From: Phyto melanocephala
Taxonomy: Eukaryota; Arthropoda; Insecta; Diptera; Rhinophoridae
DNA length: 64,000 nt
Direction of reading: 5' to 3'
Assembly (NCBI GenBank): GCA_941918925.1
Contig: OW799234.1
Coordinates: forward strand, 70,059,043-70,123,042
Shown: one piece after another, positions 24,090-36,900 of the stretch
Numbering within the stretch: position 1 is the stretch's first letter
Layout of the letters: every line of letters begins with the position of its first letter
The notes under the pieces: generated by a model
The model's database searches: none
What the model was told of the DNA's origin: nothing
What the model saw: the letters and a program-made list of their open reading frames with translations, nothing else
Made by a program: the position numbers and the translations under genes

Positions 24090-25202
24090 ATAAAAGAATT
24101 ATTTTCGAGGTGTTGGATTGAATTACAGATATAAATTATTATAAATACTTTTTTACATACATACTCTTTACGTTGATCTTTTTATACCCGCCACAACTTG
24201 TGATTCTTTTGACTTTTCCCTGGTACATAGATAAATTTTTGATTCTTGTGACCTTTGTGATGATTTAGGAATTTTCTTCTGATTTCCCACAATTAAAATA
24301 AAATATTAAAAACAATTGGCTAATTCACAAGGTTGTCCTAAGTATCATATTTTCATAAGGGCATAATATTTCAACAATTTTAAAATGATTAAAAAGTTTT
24401 GTATTGTTTGTTCTAAAATTTTGAGATTTTTTTAAAATATTTATAAACAATGACAAAACGACGCCAAATATATGAAGAAACCAATAACATGTTGTGCTTA
24501 TTTTTAAAAAACATTTATCAGTTATTCTTTGTAAAAGTTAATGATTTTTTTGGTAATAATAAATTTTAAATCTTCTTTGATTTTTGTGTAATCCTTTTTT
24601 ATGTTAACTTCACTTCACTTATTGTAAATCTTTTTACATATTTTCAATGGTAAAGCTACTTTACTTGTTCACAAAATTTACAAAATACACTTTTTATAAT
24701 TGAAAACTTCACAATTTTTTACTCCAAAAAATAATACGTCTTTTCATTTTTTTATACACTTCGCAATAGAGGGTGAGAGTAAAAGGGTATATCGTTGGTC
24801 ACAAGTAAAAAGGCCCGAACTCAAATAATTATAATTTACAGGAGAAAGAAACAACGTAAAAGAAACTGTGTTATCGAAATGTAAATTGCTAGTAAAACTA
24901 TTATTTTTGATAATTTTGCATTAAATTTTTGTATCAAGTTGTATATCATGTAAAATGTATTGAAATCACTGAAAAACTCAATTTCGTAAAAAATACGAGT
25001 AAGTGTCTTTATCGATATATAAGTTTGTCATTTCATTTTTTATTTCTACAATATCCATTTGAGACCCTATAGCAAAGTCCGTCTTGTCATGTGTATGTTA
25101 AAATCAACTTTTTTGATCCCCCACCTACACTTCTTATATGGTATACATTTAGCAGATATGCTTTCGAGAATTTTTGCTATTTAAAATCTGTTATGTAGAC
25201 AG
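24090..25202. other. Spacer with small DINE-1-like fragments
   Basis: A TATACCCGCCACAACTTGTG fragment at 24183 and a stretch at 25015-25130 (TTTGTCATTTCATTTTTTAT, then GAGACCCTATAG) are short pieces of the dispersed repeats. No gene was recognised. Confidence 0.5.
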
Positions 25203-26965
25203 GCTTCCAGGCCAACTACAGCTTTTTTAACAGAGAAGTTAAGCGTAGCGCGCGTAGAGACAAACGTAAATGGGTGGAAAACCTTGCCACAGACTGCACA
25301 AACTGCAGCCGAGTCAGGTAGAACACGAGACTTATACAAAACAATAAAAAAAACTTACTAATAAAAAATTCAACTCGTCAAAACCGCTACGAAACAGCAA
25401 CGGCGATCTCACCACCTCAAAAAATACTCAGCTTTAAATTTGGACACATCATTATGCCAACATGCTGTCATCGGACATGCCCATACCACATCCAATATGC
25501 AATTGCACTACCCATACCGAGAGGGCCGACATACCCGTATCCACCCCTACAGTAGAAGAAATAGTTGACGCTATACACGCCCTTAAAAACCACAAGGCTC
25601 CAGGACCTGACAACATCAATCCTGAGCTGTTAAAAGTAGACCCCCAAACAAGTGCCTTCCTGCTCCAGAATGTGGTAAAAAGATTGTGGGACAACAATGA
25701 GCTCAACATACCGAAGAAAGGAGATCTTACAGAGTGTAGAAACTGGAGAGGAATAACACTTCTAAGCATAATAAACAAGATAATCGCTAATATTATCAAT
25801 AGAAGACTTTCCGACTCCCTTGACAAAGAGTTTCGTTGTGAACAGGCGGGTTTTAGATCACAAAAGTCTTGCTTAGATCATATAAACAGCCTCCGTATTA
25901 TAATTGAGCAGTCAGTCGAATGGAGATCGCCCCTTTATCTAGTCTTTATAGATTTCGAAAAAGCCTTTGACACACTCTCACACGATGCCATTTGGAAAGC
26001 ACTGACCTGTAAAGGCGTTCCTAGGAAAATAATTGAGATCATACACCAAAACGCAATAAGCGACAAAGTTCCTGTTAAAGCGGGTGTGCGTCAAGGCTGC
26101 ATATTGTCACCGTTACTTTTTAACGTTGTGCTGGACATCGTTATGAAAAATGCAACGGCCAACAACAGAGGCATAATGTGGGGACTTGGTGAGCGTTTGG
26201 CCGATCTTGAATATGCCGACGACATATGCCTTCTAACACATAGTCACTCCGACATGTTAGAAAGCCTAAAAATGGTAGAGTCAGAAGCTGCAAAGGCAGG
26301 CCTCAAAATAAATATTCCTAAGACAAAAGCCATGAGAATAAATTCCACATGTAACAGACCATTTTCCATCCAAAACACTCAAATCCAGGATGTTAACACT
26401 TTTTGCTACTTGGGTAGTATCATAACAACGACCGGAGGATCTTCTGATGATGTACTGAATCGCACTATGAAAGCCCGACAAGCGTTCGGCCAACTCAGCA
26501 CAGTGTGGAAATCACCAGTCATCTCCACCCACACAAAAATCAACATCTTCAATTCATGTGTGAAATCGGTTCTTCTCTATGGGTGCGAAACGTGGAACAT
26601 AGCTACCAAAGATGCGAACAACCTGCAAGTCTTCGTCAACAAATGCCTGAGAAGAATATTAAATATTTTCTGGCCCAACAGGATATCCAATGTACAACTC
26701 TGGGAACGCACTCACCAGAATCAAATACAAATCGAAGGAAATGGCGCTGGATTGGCCATGCACTGCGAAGATCTCCAGATGATGTAACCCGTAATGCTAT
26801 AGACTGGAACCCACAGGGTAGTAGAAGAAGAGGACGTCCAGCACACACTTGGCGAAGACAGCTAGACTCAGAAGCGTTGGGAGCAGGCAAAACCTAGAAC
26901 GAAATAAAGAACCTTGCACCAAGCAGAAACGAATGGCGAAACTTTGTTGAGGCCCTATTCTCCTT
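25203..26965 (+). pseudogene. Decayed, 5'-truncated non-LTR retrotransposon reverse transcriptase
   Basis: A 441-codon open frame (25462-26787) shows RT blocks in order: KNHKAPGPDNINPELLK, NWRGITLLSIINKI, EQAGFRSQKSCLDH, LVFIDFEKAFDTL (first catalytic Asp), VRQGCILSPLLFNVVLD, DLEYADDICLL (YADD intact), then the thumb CYLGSIIT and VKSVLLYGCETW. Near 26735 the reading shifts frame and continues as RRKWRWIGHALRR...DWNPQGSRRRGRP...WRRQL, with a stop, to about 26965. The segment between LWDNNEL and IPKKGDL, and that between IIEIIHQ and VKAGVRQG, look shortened relative to the family. Endonuclease sequence is absent; only about 250 bp of broken linker precedes the RT. Clade not determined. The element is inactive. 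Confidence 0.9.
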
Positions 26966-26982
26966 ATAGGAACTAAAGGAAC

Positions 26983-27004
26983 CCATATATATATATATAT
27001 ATAT
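26983..27004. repeat. (TA)n microsatellite at the 3' end of the non-LTR element
   Basis: About eleven TA units directly follow the decayed reverse transcriptase. Simple-repeat tails, rather than poly(A), occur in some non-LTR clades such as RTE. Confidence 0.7.
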
Positions 27005-27551
27005 GTAGACACTAATAAGCGAAAGAACACGATTGCCTTTGTTTTTTACCCAATCAATGTCAGATTTTGCAGCTCCCAAATAACGTTTTGACAGTTTGAA
27101 AAATATTGGTCCAATCGTCATTTCCGTCAAAGTTATTTGCAAATAAATTTTTGTTGAGATTGCAACAAAATTTGATTTAAAAACAACAACAAAAACAAAA
27201 GCAAACTGTGGCTGATACATTGTTAATTATATACATATGTAAGTATATATATATACATAAAGGTACAAACTGTATGGGTTTTTGTTGTAGTTGTTATATT
27301 TTTAAGCTTTTACATGTGTACGAATATACTATGTGATGCAGACTTTGTCAGCAGTACATGAAATGTTAAAAGCCACATACGCATGTGGCTGTGACGTAAT
27401 TTTGACGTCATCATAAAGCATAAAATACATTTCGTGTAATATCAAAATCTTACCGCATGCAGCCACTACGACTATTTTAAGCAAGTGCAAAAAAGAGAAA
27501 GATTTAGGTATGAAGGATTTGGCACAGCCCAATATATTGGACTAAATTGTT
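27005..27551. other. Spacer, no gene seen
   Basis: It contains short TATATA runs and an inverted pair near 27370-27400 (AAGCCACATACGCATGTGGC). No coding or repeat assignment. Confidence 0.45.
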
Positions 27552-27750
27552 TTTATACCCACCACCAAAAAATGATAGGGGTATATTAATTTTGTCATTC
27601 CGTTTGTAACAAACGAAATATCCATCTTAGACCCCATAAAGTATATATTTTCTGGTATCATTTTAGGACGATCTCGCTATTATTTTTTAACTACCTCTGA
27701 GTATCCAAATTATACTCTTCATATTCCGTAAAAATACAACATTGTTAATA
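27552..27750 (-). mobile_element. DINE-1-like repeat fragment, subfamily A 3' end
   Basis: It starts with TATACCCACCACCAAAAAAT and GGGGTATATTAATTTTGTCA, followed by the GACCCCATAAAGTATATATT block. It is truncated after about 200 bp where the next repeat begins. Confidence 0.7.
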
Positions 27751-27751
27751 A

Positions 27752-28928
27752 CAAATAAGAGTGTTATATTCGGCCGTGCCGAATCTTATATACCCTTCAC
27801 AACGTGTAGTCATGCAAAAATAGCAGTTTGTATCACCATTTATCTCATATGAAATACGTACATACATATAAAAAACATACTTACATATATAAAAACATCC
27901 CATTGTAAAATTATTAATTTACGTATGTATGTTAAAAAACAAATAAAAAAAAAATTTAAAACAAAATTAAAAAAAAATTTTTTAAAAATTAAAAAAAAAA
28001 TTATTAAAATATATTTATTTGGTTGTTGGGTTTAAGCTGGTTTATATGCATTTCACTGGTGCTTATGCCAGATCATCAGTAAACCTTTACCCAAATTCTT
28101 GAAAAAGTTTAAAATAAAATAAATAAATTAAAATTGAAAAATTGTTGGTTGGGTTTTTGAAAAAGTTTTTTATAGTTTTTTTGTTTTATTTTTGAATTCT
28201 CATTTTGTTAATGAGAATTTGAAAATATAACTTATAAAAATTTTAAACTTTTTCAAGAATTTGGGTAAAGGTTTACTGATGATCTGGCATAAGCACCAGT
28301 GAAATGCATATAAACCAGCTTAAACCCAACAACCAAATAAATATAATTGAAAAATTATGGGAGCATATCCTAAATAATTTAGTAAATTAATTATTAAAAT
28401 ATATATAAAAAATATAAAACAAAAAAAAAATAAAAAAAAAATTAAAAAAAAAAATAAAAAAAATAATAATAAAAATATAAATAATACATTAAATTATAAA
28501 AAAAAATAAAAAAAAAATTAAAAAAAAAAATATAAAAAAAAAAAAATTTTTTTTGGCTCAGCTGGGATTCGATGCCACGTTCACTCTTACTAGTATACCA
28601 CGTTTGTATGTATTAATGTTGTTGTTGTGAAAAAAAGGGTGGTCGTGGTTTTTTTGGTCATACCTTAGTTGTTTATGTACCGATGTTTCTGATTTTTAAT
28701 ACCGATCTGCTCCCGAATATTTCTGATATTTTAATGCCTGACCCGGGTCAAAGCGATGTTTGGGGGGCTTCAAAAAGTTGATTTCTTCATACACACGGAC
28801 AGACGACTCCCCTATTCCCCTTTCAGAAAATATATACTTTATGGGGTCGGAAATGAAAATTGTAGAAATTTCACACGGAATGACAAACCTATATACATAC
28901 ACCCTTTTTTACTGGGTGAAAAGTATAA
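27752..28928 (+). mobile_element. DINE-1-like repeat, subfamily B, interrupted by a foldback insertion
   Basis: The 5' end is CAAATAAGAGTGTTATATTC with GGCCGTGCCG. The 3' end is a degraded hairpin (CACCCTTTTTTACTGGGTG, then AAAAGTATA). The tRNA-like cassette complement is at 28553-28600. The A-rich tract is interrupted by the insertion at 28015-28404. Confidence 0.85.
28015..28404. mobile_element. Foldback insertion with perfect 105-bp inverted repeat
   Basis: Arms 28011-28115 and 28240-28344 are exact reverse complements over 105 bp on direct reading (key parts GGTTGTTGGGTTTAAGCTGG and CCAGCTTAAACCCAACAACC), separated by a 124-bp loop. TTATTAAAATATAT occurs at both 28001-28014 and 28391-28404 and could be a 14-bp target duplication bracketing a roughly 390-bp insertion. 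No protein is encoded. A transcript would form a long perfect hairpin. The family is unknown. Confidence 0.8.
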
Positions 28929-29785
28929 AAAGAATCAGTAGTAGTAGTAGTAGTATGTAGAAATTCTTAATGTTTCAATGTAAGACTCAATTTAAGGAAA
29001 TAAATTAATAGCATATCAAAGTTACACAAATAAAGTAAAACATATTTTAGTACAAAGAGGGATTATTGTATAGCGATTACTGTTTATAAAAATATAATAA
29101 ATTTTGTGCACAAATTTTTCGTGTTAACTAATCATTTTTAATCTGTTTTAAATAAAAATTAAATTAAATATTAATCATGGCGATATTTTTTTTTAATTTT
29201 TGACAAATTTTAGCGATTCGTATTAAATTTATTTTTAGTGTTTATAAAATATTTTTAATCATTGCCAAAAACTAACAAAAAGTAACTGGCTATTTTTATC
29301 AGTGAATTTGGCGAATAAGGTAAAAATAAATCTGACAGCCCTGTCTACTTGTGTAAAGAAATATTAATTATTAACAGTTAATGCTTCGCTCTTGCAACCC
29401 ACATTTGTATATGCATAATAAACATGTTTGTTTTCAGACTGTACTTTGGACTACCTAAGGTGTTTTTCTTTGATAATTTATTTATGTGAGTATAACCTAA
29501 AAGTTTTAACAAAAACCATAACATATATTCCGGCGCTTTAAACTAAACAATTAAATTTTACTTTGTGGAGACATTTTTATCGTAAAACAATCGTGTCAAA
29601 GACTAAAAATTTATATATAAAATTAATTTAAAATTATATAGTAAACAAAATTAAAATAATAAATAGTTTACCGAAAACAGATTTAAGGAAAATTTGTTTA
29701 AAGTTTAAGGTATGGTATTATTTGACAAAAAACAATCACCCTAAAATCTACATATACTAGAATTAGTAACGGTATTTCGAAAAAA
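28929..29785. other. Spacer with (AGT)n and a DINE-1-like fragment
   Basis: An AGT trinucleotide run is at 28937-28956. About 29005-29120 is a diverged minus-strand fragment of subfamily A 5' sequence (AGCATATCAAAGTTACACAA). No gene was seen. Confidence 0.5.
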
Positions 29786-30603
29786 CAAGTAAGAGCACTA
29801 CATTCGGCTGTGCCGAATTTTTGATACCCACCACCAATTTTGTGTACTTATATAGCACAAAATTTATTATATTGTTATTAACTGTTATCGCTATGGAATA
29901 ATCTCTTTATACTAAAATATGTATCAGTTTCTTTGTATAACTTTGATATGCTAATAAAATATTATCGTAAATTTTGTCTTTCAGTGAAAACGGGCGTTAA
30001 AGTCGACGTTTCAATGTAGTTTTTATAAATAAATTTAACTTAATTATTTCAATATAGTCTTTTAGTTTTCCAAAAGTTTTGTCCATAGACAAATTACATG
30101 AATTTAAGATAAAGCGTTATATATTAGGTAGGCATTAAAGTGGACGTAATACCTTAATTTTCTAACAATGACATTGACTTGAAAGCTATATGTACGAAAT
30201 GTCATCATCGTAACTCTAATTTTGTCGATTTTATGAACATTTAAATTTCATTAATAGTAGATTAAGTGAAAAGTGGGCGTTATCAATAGTTTCTGCTAAT
30301 AAATTCACCTCTGATATTTCATTTTAAAGTCCTTCAGTCTACCAAAATCTTTATTCATTGAAAAATTATATGAATTTGATATAAAGCGTTATATGAAAGG
30401 TGGGCGTAAAAGTGGGCGTTTCACATTCATTTTACGTTAGTACAAAGCATTTGACCAATCTCGGGCATAGCAAGATCATCATAAAATTAAACCCCGATTT
30501 AGAAAATATATATTTAATGGGGTCTAATATGGATATTTCGATGTGTTACAAACGGAATGGCAAAATGAATATACCCCCAGCATTTTTTTGGTGGCAGGTA
30601 TAA
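29786..30603 (+). mobile_element. DINE-1-like repeat, subfamily A, without the mariner insertion (empty site)
   Basis: It starts CAAGTAAGAGCACTACATTC and ends with the CCCCCAGC...TTGGTGGCAGGTATAA hairpin. Its organisation matches the 2.2 kb units, but it lacks the 617-bp mariner derivative (site TTTCTTTGTATAACTTTGAT near 29928-29947) and the GACA microsatellite. It is diverged, so older. Confidence 0.8.
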
Positions 30604-30958
30604 ATAATTTGGAAAATCCATGAAGAATGTGCTAAAAAAAAACGAAAAAAATTATTAAAGGTCAGTGCAAATCAGATTGTCAGTGCATATAAACGCACGA
30701 CTATTTTGCATAAATTAAAGTTTTTTTGTTCTTTAGTAATTTGTGTCATATTTTTAAATACATGTAAATCAATTATACGAAATTCAAATATTTGTAAAAA
30801 TAAACCCGCTATATTTTTTAAGAAGAAGTCAATGTGAGATAATGGTTTACAACAGAAATATGAAATATGTAATTTCTTTTGTTTTATATTATTTCAGGGC
30901 TTTCTTATCTGTAGTACCGTTATGTAATGTACGTAAAAAATTATTATTTAATGGAGTG

Positions 30959-33900
30959 ATGTTACAAATATTATTAGTGGCCCTTGTGGCTCATATCCCA
31001 ACTGCCCGGACCACACATTGTAGTTATAATCAATTTATGTGTCAAAATGGCGAGTGCATTTTACGCACCAAATTATGTGATGGTCGTTTAGATTGTTCGG
31101 ATAATTCTGATGAACTTGATTGTGGTAAGTACCAGAGATAGAAAAAAGGAAAAGTAGAGATAAATTGTGCAAAACTTGAAAATGTTTCAGCTAATCTCAT
31201 ATTCATTAAACATTGTTTCTTCCCTCTGTTTCTTTGTAGATTTAAAAATGTGCCGTAAACCCGATTGGTTTCAGTGTTCTTTACCGCATGGCCCTTGTCT
31301 ATCATCAGATTTAATTTGCAATGGCATTGAAAATTGCCCGGGCGGTGAAGATGAACTAGATTGTGTTAATAGTAAGCGTGGTTCGTCTAAAGATTTTGGT
31401 ATTGGTGGCTGGCATTCATTGCAACGTAATTGCACTCAATACGAATTTACCTGTCTAACGGACCGTTCTTGTATACCATTGGATTTTATTTGCGACGGTA
31501 AGAAAGACTGTCATGATGGCTCAGATGAGACTACCGGTTGCATTAGGGCCGAGGTCAATTGTAAGGGTTTCTTCTGTCAAAACAAACGTTGTTTGGAAAG
31601 CAAAAAATGGTTGTGTGATGGCTACGATGACTGTGGCGATGGTAGTGATGAAAAGAATTGTAGTAAGTATTTTTTCAAAAGAATATTTATCTAAAACTAC
31701 CTAAGAGGTTATGTTATGATATTTAAAAATGACATTCGAAAAAAACTTTATAAACCTATAGCATAAACTGTGTATACTTAAAATTTAAACATTTTTATTT
31801 TTTTAACTCTGAACTATTCACCGAATCTCATGACCGTAAAAATTTAAAGCATCCTTAAGAACATTGTAATGTCTCAACGAATTTTATTAGAGAAATTTGT
31901 CTTGAAAACCTAAATATAATTTAGTTTAACTACTTTCGTACTTCTTAAAATTATTTAAATGTTAGTTTTGATGGTCTGCGTTTCAGGTGCGAAATCAAAA
32001 ACATGCTGTAAATTATTGGTGAAACATTTTATGCATAAATTAAACATAATTTTTGAGAAAGTTTATAAAATATAATATTAAAAAATCTCGGTAATTAAAT
32101 AATTCCTTAAACCTTTTGTTTAAATTTATAATTTTCTAAAAAAAATATCGAATAAATGAAATGTCCAAGTTATTGAAAATTTTATATAAAAATCAAATTT
32201 TATAAAAACTATAATAGAAGAACTTACGGGAAATTAACTAATTAATTAAGTAAGTTTATCGTTGATAATAATAAATAAAATATTTATTTAAAAATCTATT
32301 TGGGAAAATTTTCCAAAAATAGCGAATAAATTTAAAATTGTGTTCATATAAATATCGATTTGAACGAAAGTGTTTTATAAATATCGCATTTATCAAAAAT
32401 ATCCTAAAAATCTCGAATTTATCATAAGTATTTTATAAATTTCGAATTTATCGAATATTTAGGATGTGTCAAAAAAAAATATAATATTATTAACATTTTT
32501 AGTTTCATAGGTCAATCACTGACGGTGAAAAAAAAATTTAAAAAATTAATAAAAATTTTAGTTTTAGGTTTTGAACCTCTTAGTTTTTAAAAGTAACTAA
32601 ATTTCCATACAAATAACTAAGATATATGAAAAAAAAAACACTAGTACTTCTGTTTACATACCTTTCAAACGAGAGTGTAAAAGGATATACATTAGTATGT
32701 ATAAATAATTTTGTTATTTTGTTTGTAATTTCAACAATAAAAAAAGTGTATAAAAATGGAATATCATTTTAAGATTAATAGAAAAGAGCTTTTATTTGAG
32801 ATATTAGGAATATTTTATTTCAGTTTATTACAAATAGATTCCGGTTAAATATAAAAAATTATGTCGGTCAAGCGACACCCCGCCTCCCTACCGGCTTGGC
32901 AGGCTCAAAATCTTTTACCAGAATTCTCAACCATGTTTTTCAATAAACTGTTGTCAATGGTTGATGATATCTGCATAAAAAAACGTCCATATGTGTATTT
33001 TTTTTTAATAAAGTTCAGTTACTAAGTAAATACTGAGTAATTTAATAAAATTACTCTCACATTTGGAGCCAAAAGCACGCTAACAGAAAAACCCTGAGTT
33101 AATCAATGCAGATGTTCGATTTAAGCACCTTGTATATTTACACTTTTGATGACTCAATGAACTTCTTTTGGTACACAGTACTAATTTTTTTAAAATATAA
33201 TAATTTTTATAAAAAGATTATTATAAATGTATAATTTTTTTGTTTGGTTATAATAAAATTTATTAAATAATTTTTTTTTAATTTAATTCACATTTGTCTT
33301 GTAAATTCAATAAAACACATTAGCACTATGTTTTGAATATTGATAACCCTAAATAATTTATAATACTAAGTACCCAAATATTTACAAAAAATTTAAAACG
33401 AAAAAAATTGGTGTGCTTCTTTTTTTTATTTTTTGTGTTTTTCAAGTAAATTTACTAGTTAAAAAATGTCCACCAAAGACGTTAAAATGCTCAGTAAAAC
33501 ATTTGTAGCTTTACTCTCTCACTTGGGATTTTGTGTAAACGAATGCAATCTATTAAAAACGTTTAAAAATTGTCACAGCTTTTTAATACGCGAACCAACC
33601 TATTGTTATTTTTAAGCTCTTCTACTGTTTTAAGATTATTGCTGTACACTTTCGATTTCAAAAATCCCACAAAAAATAGTCTAAAAGCATCAAACCGCAG
33701 GATCTTACTGGCCAATCCACTTTTTGTCTACGAGAAAAAAAATGCGTTTTTCGAACTTTTCTTTCAAACGATCCATTGTTTTTCTTGATGTGTGGAAAGT
33801 GGCACTATCCTGTTGAAAACACATATTATCTACGTCTAAATCGTAAATTTTCCCTGGATTCGAAACGATACTTTAAATTTGGAGACCCTTTATATTCTTT

Positions 33901-36900
33901 CGAATGTTTTGTTATTAAAAATCAGCCATTAGCAAACAAAAGACGTATGCCTCTGTCAATATAGAAACATATTAGTTCAATCGGTCTATTACTAGCAAAA
34001 ACATTGTCAAAAATACTCAATTTCTATTGAGATTGTGACAACAAAACAAGCGGTCGGTTCTTGGATTTTAACTTTTTCATATTTTAATGTATTCTACTGA
34101 TCAAGCCCTTTCGCTTGATACCCATATTATGGAGGCTGAAGGGACATAGCCGTAATTGCTATTTTTAACCCATATATTCGGCATTTCATTTCGGACGCCA
34201 TCTTGGATTTAAACTTTTTCATTATTTACTGTATACCACTGGCTAAGTCATTTCGTTTAATACCAATATTAATGTATTGAGGGGGTTGAAATAGGGTGCG
34301 CTATTTTGTAGTGGTAGCCATCTTGCTTTTTAAAATTGTTTAGTGTTCTATATACTGCTAGACAACCATTTCTTTCGACACCCATATCGTTCCTCTATGT
34401 TATCCAGAAGCTGAAAAAATCGATTTTTGTTTTTAAATTGTAGTAAAAACACCGAAGCTTTTGTATTTTTGTGTTAACATCTCAGTTAGTTTAAAACCGA
34501 TTTGTCAGTTTTTCTTCGCAGTAATTTTCGGAGGTAGATGTTAAAGTACGCTTCTGATTTTTATTTTTATTTATTTTCAAGTAGAAAGCTATATATTCGA
34601 AATTTCATCATCATACTTTTAATTTTGTTGGTTTTATGAGCTTTTGAATTTCATTAAGAGTGGTATATGCGATAAGTTGGCGTTAAAGTAGGCGTGTCAA
34701 ATAATGAACAAAACTAAGATATTTTAATATACAGTCCTTTATTCCTTTAAAATCTTTGTCCAAAGAGAAAATATATAATTTTAGGTAAAGCGTTATATAG
34801 GAGGTGGGAAAGGTATCTTTATACCCTTCACAATATTCTACAATATTTATTTCAGACCCACCCCATAAAGCTTCTGAAAGCTTATGAATAGAGGAGTCAA
34901 TTAAGTCTTATTCGACTGTCCGTCTGTCCGTGTGTTGGTTGAAATCTTATTTTAGAAGCAACCATATGTTCCTCAGATTTGTGTACGGTATCAATCTTTT
35001 GGAAATATCCGGGAATGAACCGATATTGAAATTCAGCACAATCGCCCCATAACTTTCTGGGATATGAGCAAATAAACACGACTGCCTCTGTTTTTTCCAC
35101 CATAATTAAAACTGTTCATCCATAGAATAATTTATAGGTACCTTTGCTACTATTTGTAAATATAATATGCCGCTAGAAATATACGTGAAAAAATTTGGAT
35201 AAGTCGGGCTTTAATCGGTAAAGCTAAAGGCAAAATTTTTTTTTAAATATATATTCCAAAATTTTACAAACGAAAACCAATTTGTTTCAGCTTCTAGATA
35301 ACCAAGAGAGTCAATATTGTATCATCGAAAGGACTTGATTAGCGAAATATAAGGCACTATAAAAAAAAAATAAAATTCATGACACTACAAAATGGTGGAT
35401 AATATATATACATATTGGACAGTTCTGTTATTTTAAAATGTAACTCCTTCAACCCCCACAATAATGGTATCAAATACAAAGGCTCGACCAGTAGAATACA
35501 GTTAATTATTAAAAAATGTGAAATCCAAGATGGCGTCTAAAACAAAATGGCGGAAAATTTGTTTCTTAACCCTAACAATATGGGTATCAAGGGCTTGACT
35601 AGTAACATACAGTTATTTATGTAAAAATTCAAAATCAAGGATGGCGTCGGAAATAACAAAGAAAAATGGAGTATAAAATGAAATCTAGAAATTACAAACG
35701 GAATGACAAAGCTTTATATACACTTTTTTACACTGTCGTGTGAAGGCTATAAAAAAAATCGTTATATGGTAAGTAGATGTTAAAGTGGGCGTGTCGCTTT
35801 AATATTCTGGGATTATAACTACATTGAACAAAGAGCTATATATGTGAAATTTCATCAAAGTACCTCTAATTCTTTCGGTTTTATGAGATTTTATTAAAAG
35901 TAGAATATGGGAGAAGTGGGCGTTAAAGTAGGCATGCCAAATTAGATTCTACTAATTACTTCAACTTAGATGTTTCAATAAAGAGTCCTTTATTCTTTCA
36001 AAATATTTCCGGCGTTTGATCCCCCTAAATTTATCGGTTCAAGCTATATCGTGCTATTATTAGACGGACGGACATACTACAAACCTTATGGGATCTAAAA
36101 AAAATGAATCAAATAAATTTAAATTAATATACCCCCATACAAGTTTTTTGTGGTGAGTATAAAAACTTTCGAAGCAAAATTTTGTTTGACATGCAAAGAA
36201 AATCTGGACTGCGTTACTAACTTACATTGCGAATTTAAAATTCAATACAAAATCTGTTACTCTTTCTGCACTCTGAGGACAGACAATCAAATTTATTGCC
36301 AATCAAATGGTTCAGTTCTTGCAATCGAAATTTTGGTTTGTGGTTATAAAATTTCTGTTGTAAGAAATATATTTTTTTAACTCTGACTGAATATAATTAA
36401 ATGAAAATTAAATTAATGAATTGAAACGTTGTTATTTTCATGCAGTATTAATCGTAAATAAATCAAATTTCTATTAAAAATCAGTCTTATAAACTCTTTG
36501 TAAACGTTTGTTAGTTTTTATAAATAAGGCAGTTAGATTTTTCTAAATCGACTTAGCACCTATGTCCTAAAACTTTTGATTTTATAACTAATAATTTGTT
36601 CCTCTAGCCATTAACTGCACTACCGAAATGGGCAAATTTTTGTGTCGCAACAATAGTACCTGTCTGCCACTCGAAAAAGCATGCGACGGCACACCTGATT
36701 GTCCCGATCGTACCGATGAATCATTTCACTGTACATCTCCCAATGATTGTAAAAATACAACCTGCCCCCCTGCCTCAAAATGTCAAATGATGCCTCAATC
36801 TGGTCCTAAATGCATATGCCCCACTGGTTTTAGACACTCTCTGCTCAACGATGTTTGTGTAGATATTAACGAATGTCTAGAACAATACGGAATTTGTAGT

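Noticed and set aside
30842..30958. Earlier in-frame ATG codons for the vitellogenin receptor
   Set aside because: They lie before a likely splice acceptor at 30889-30897 and would place about 39 residues before a good signal peptide. The start at 30959 fits secretion better.
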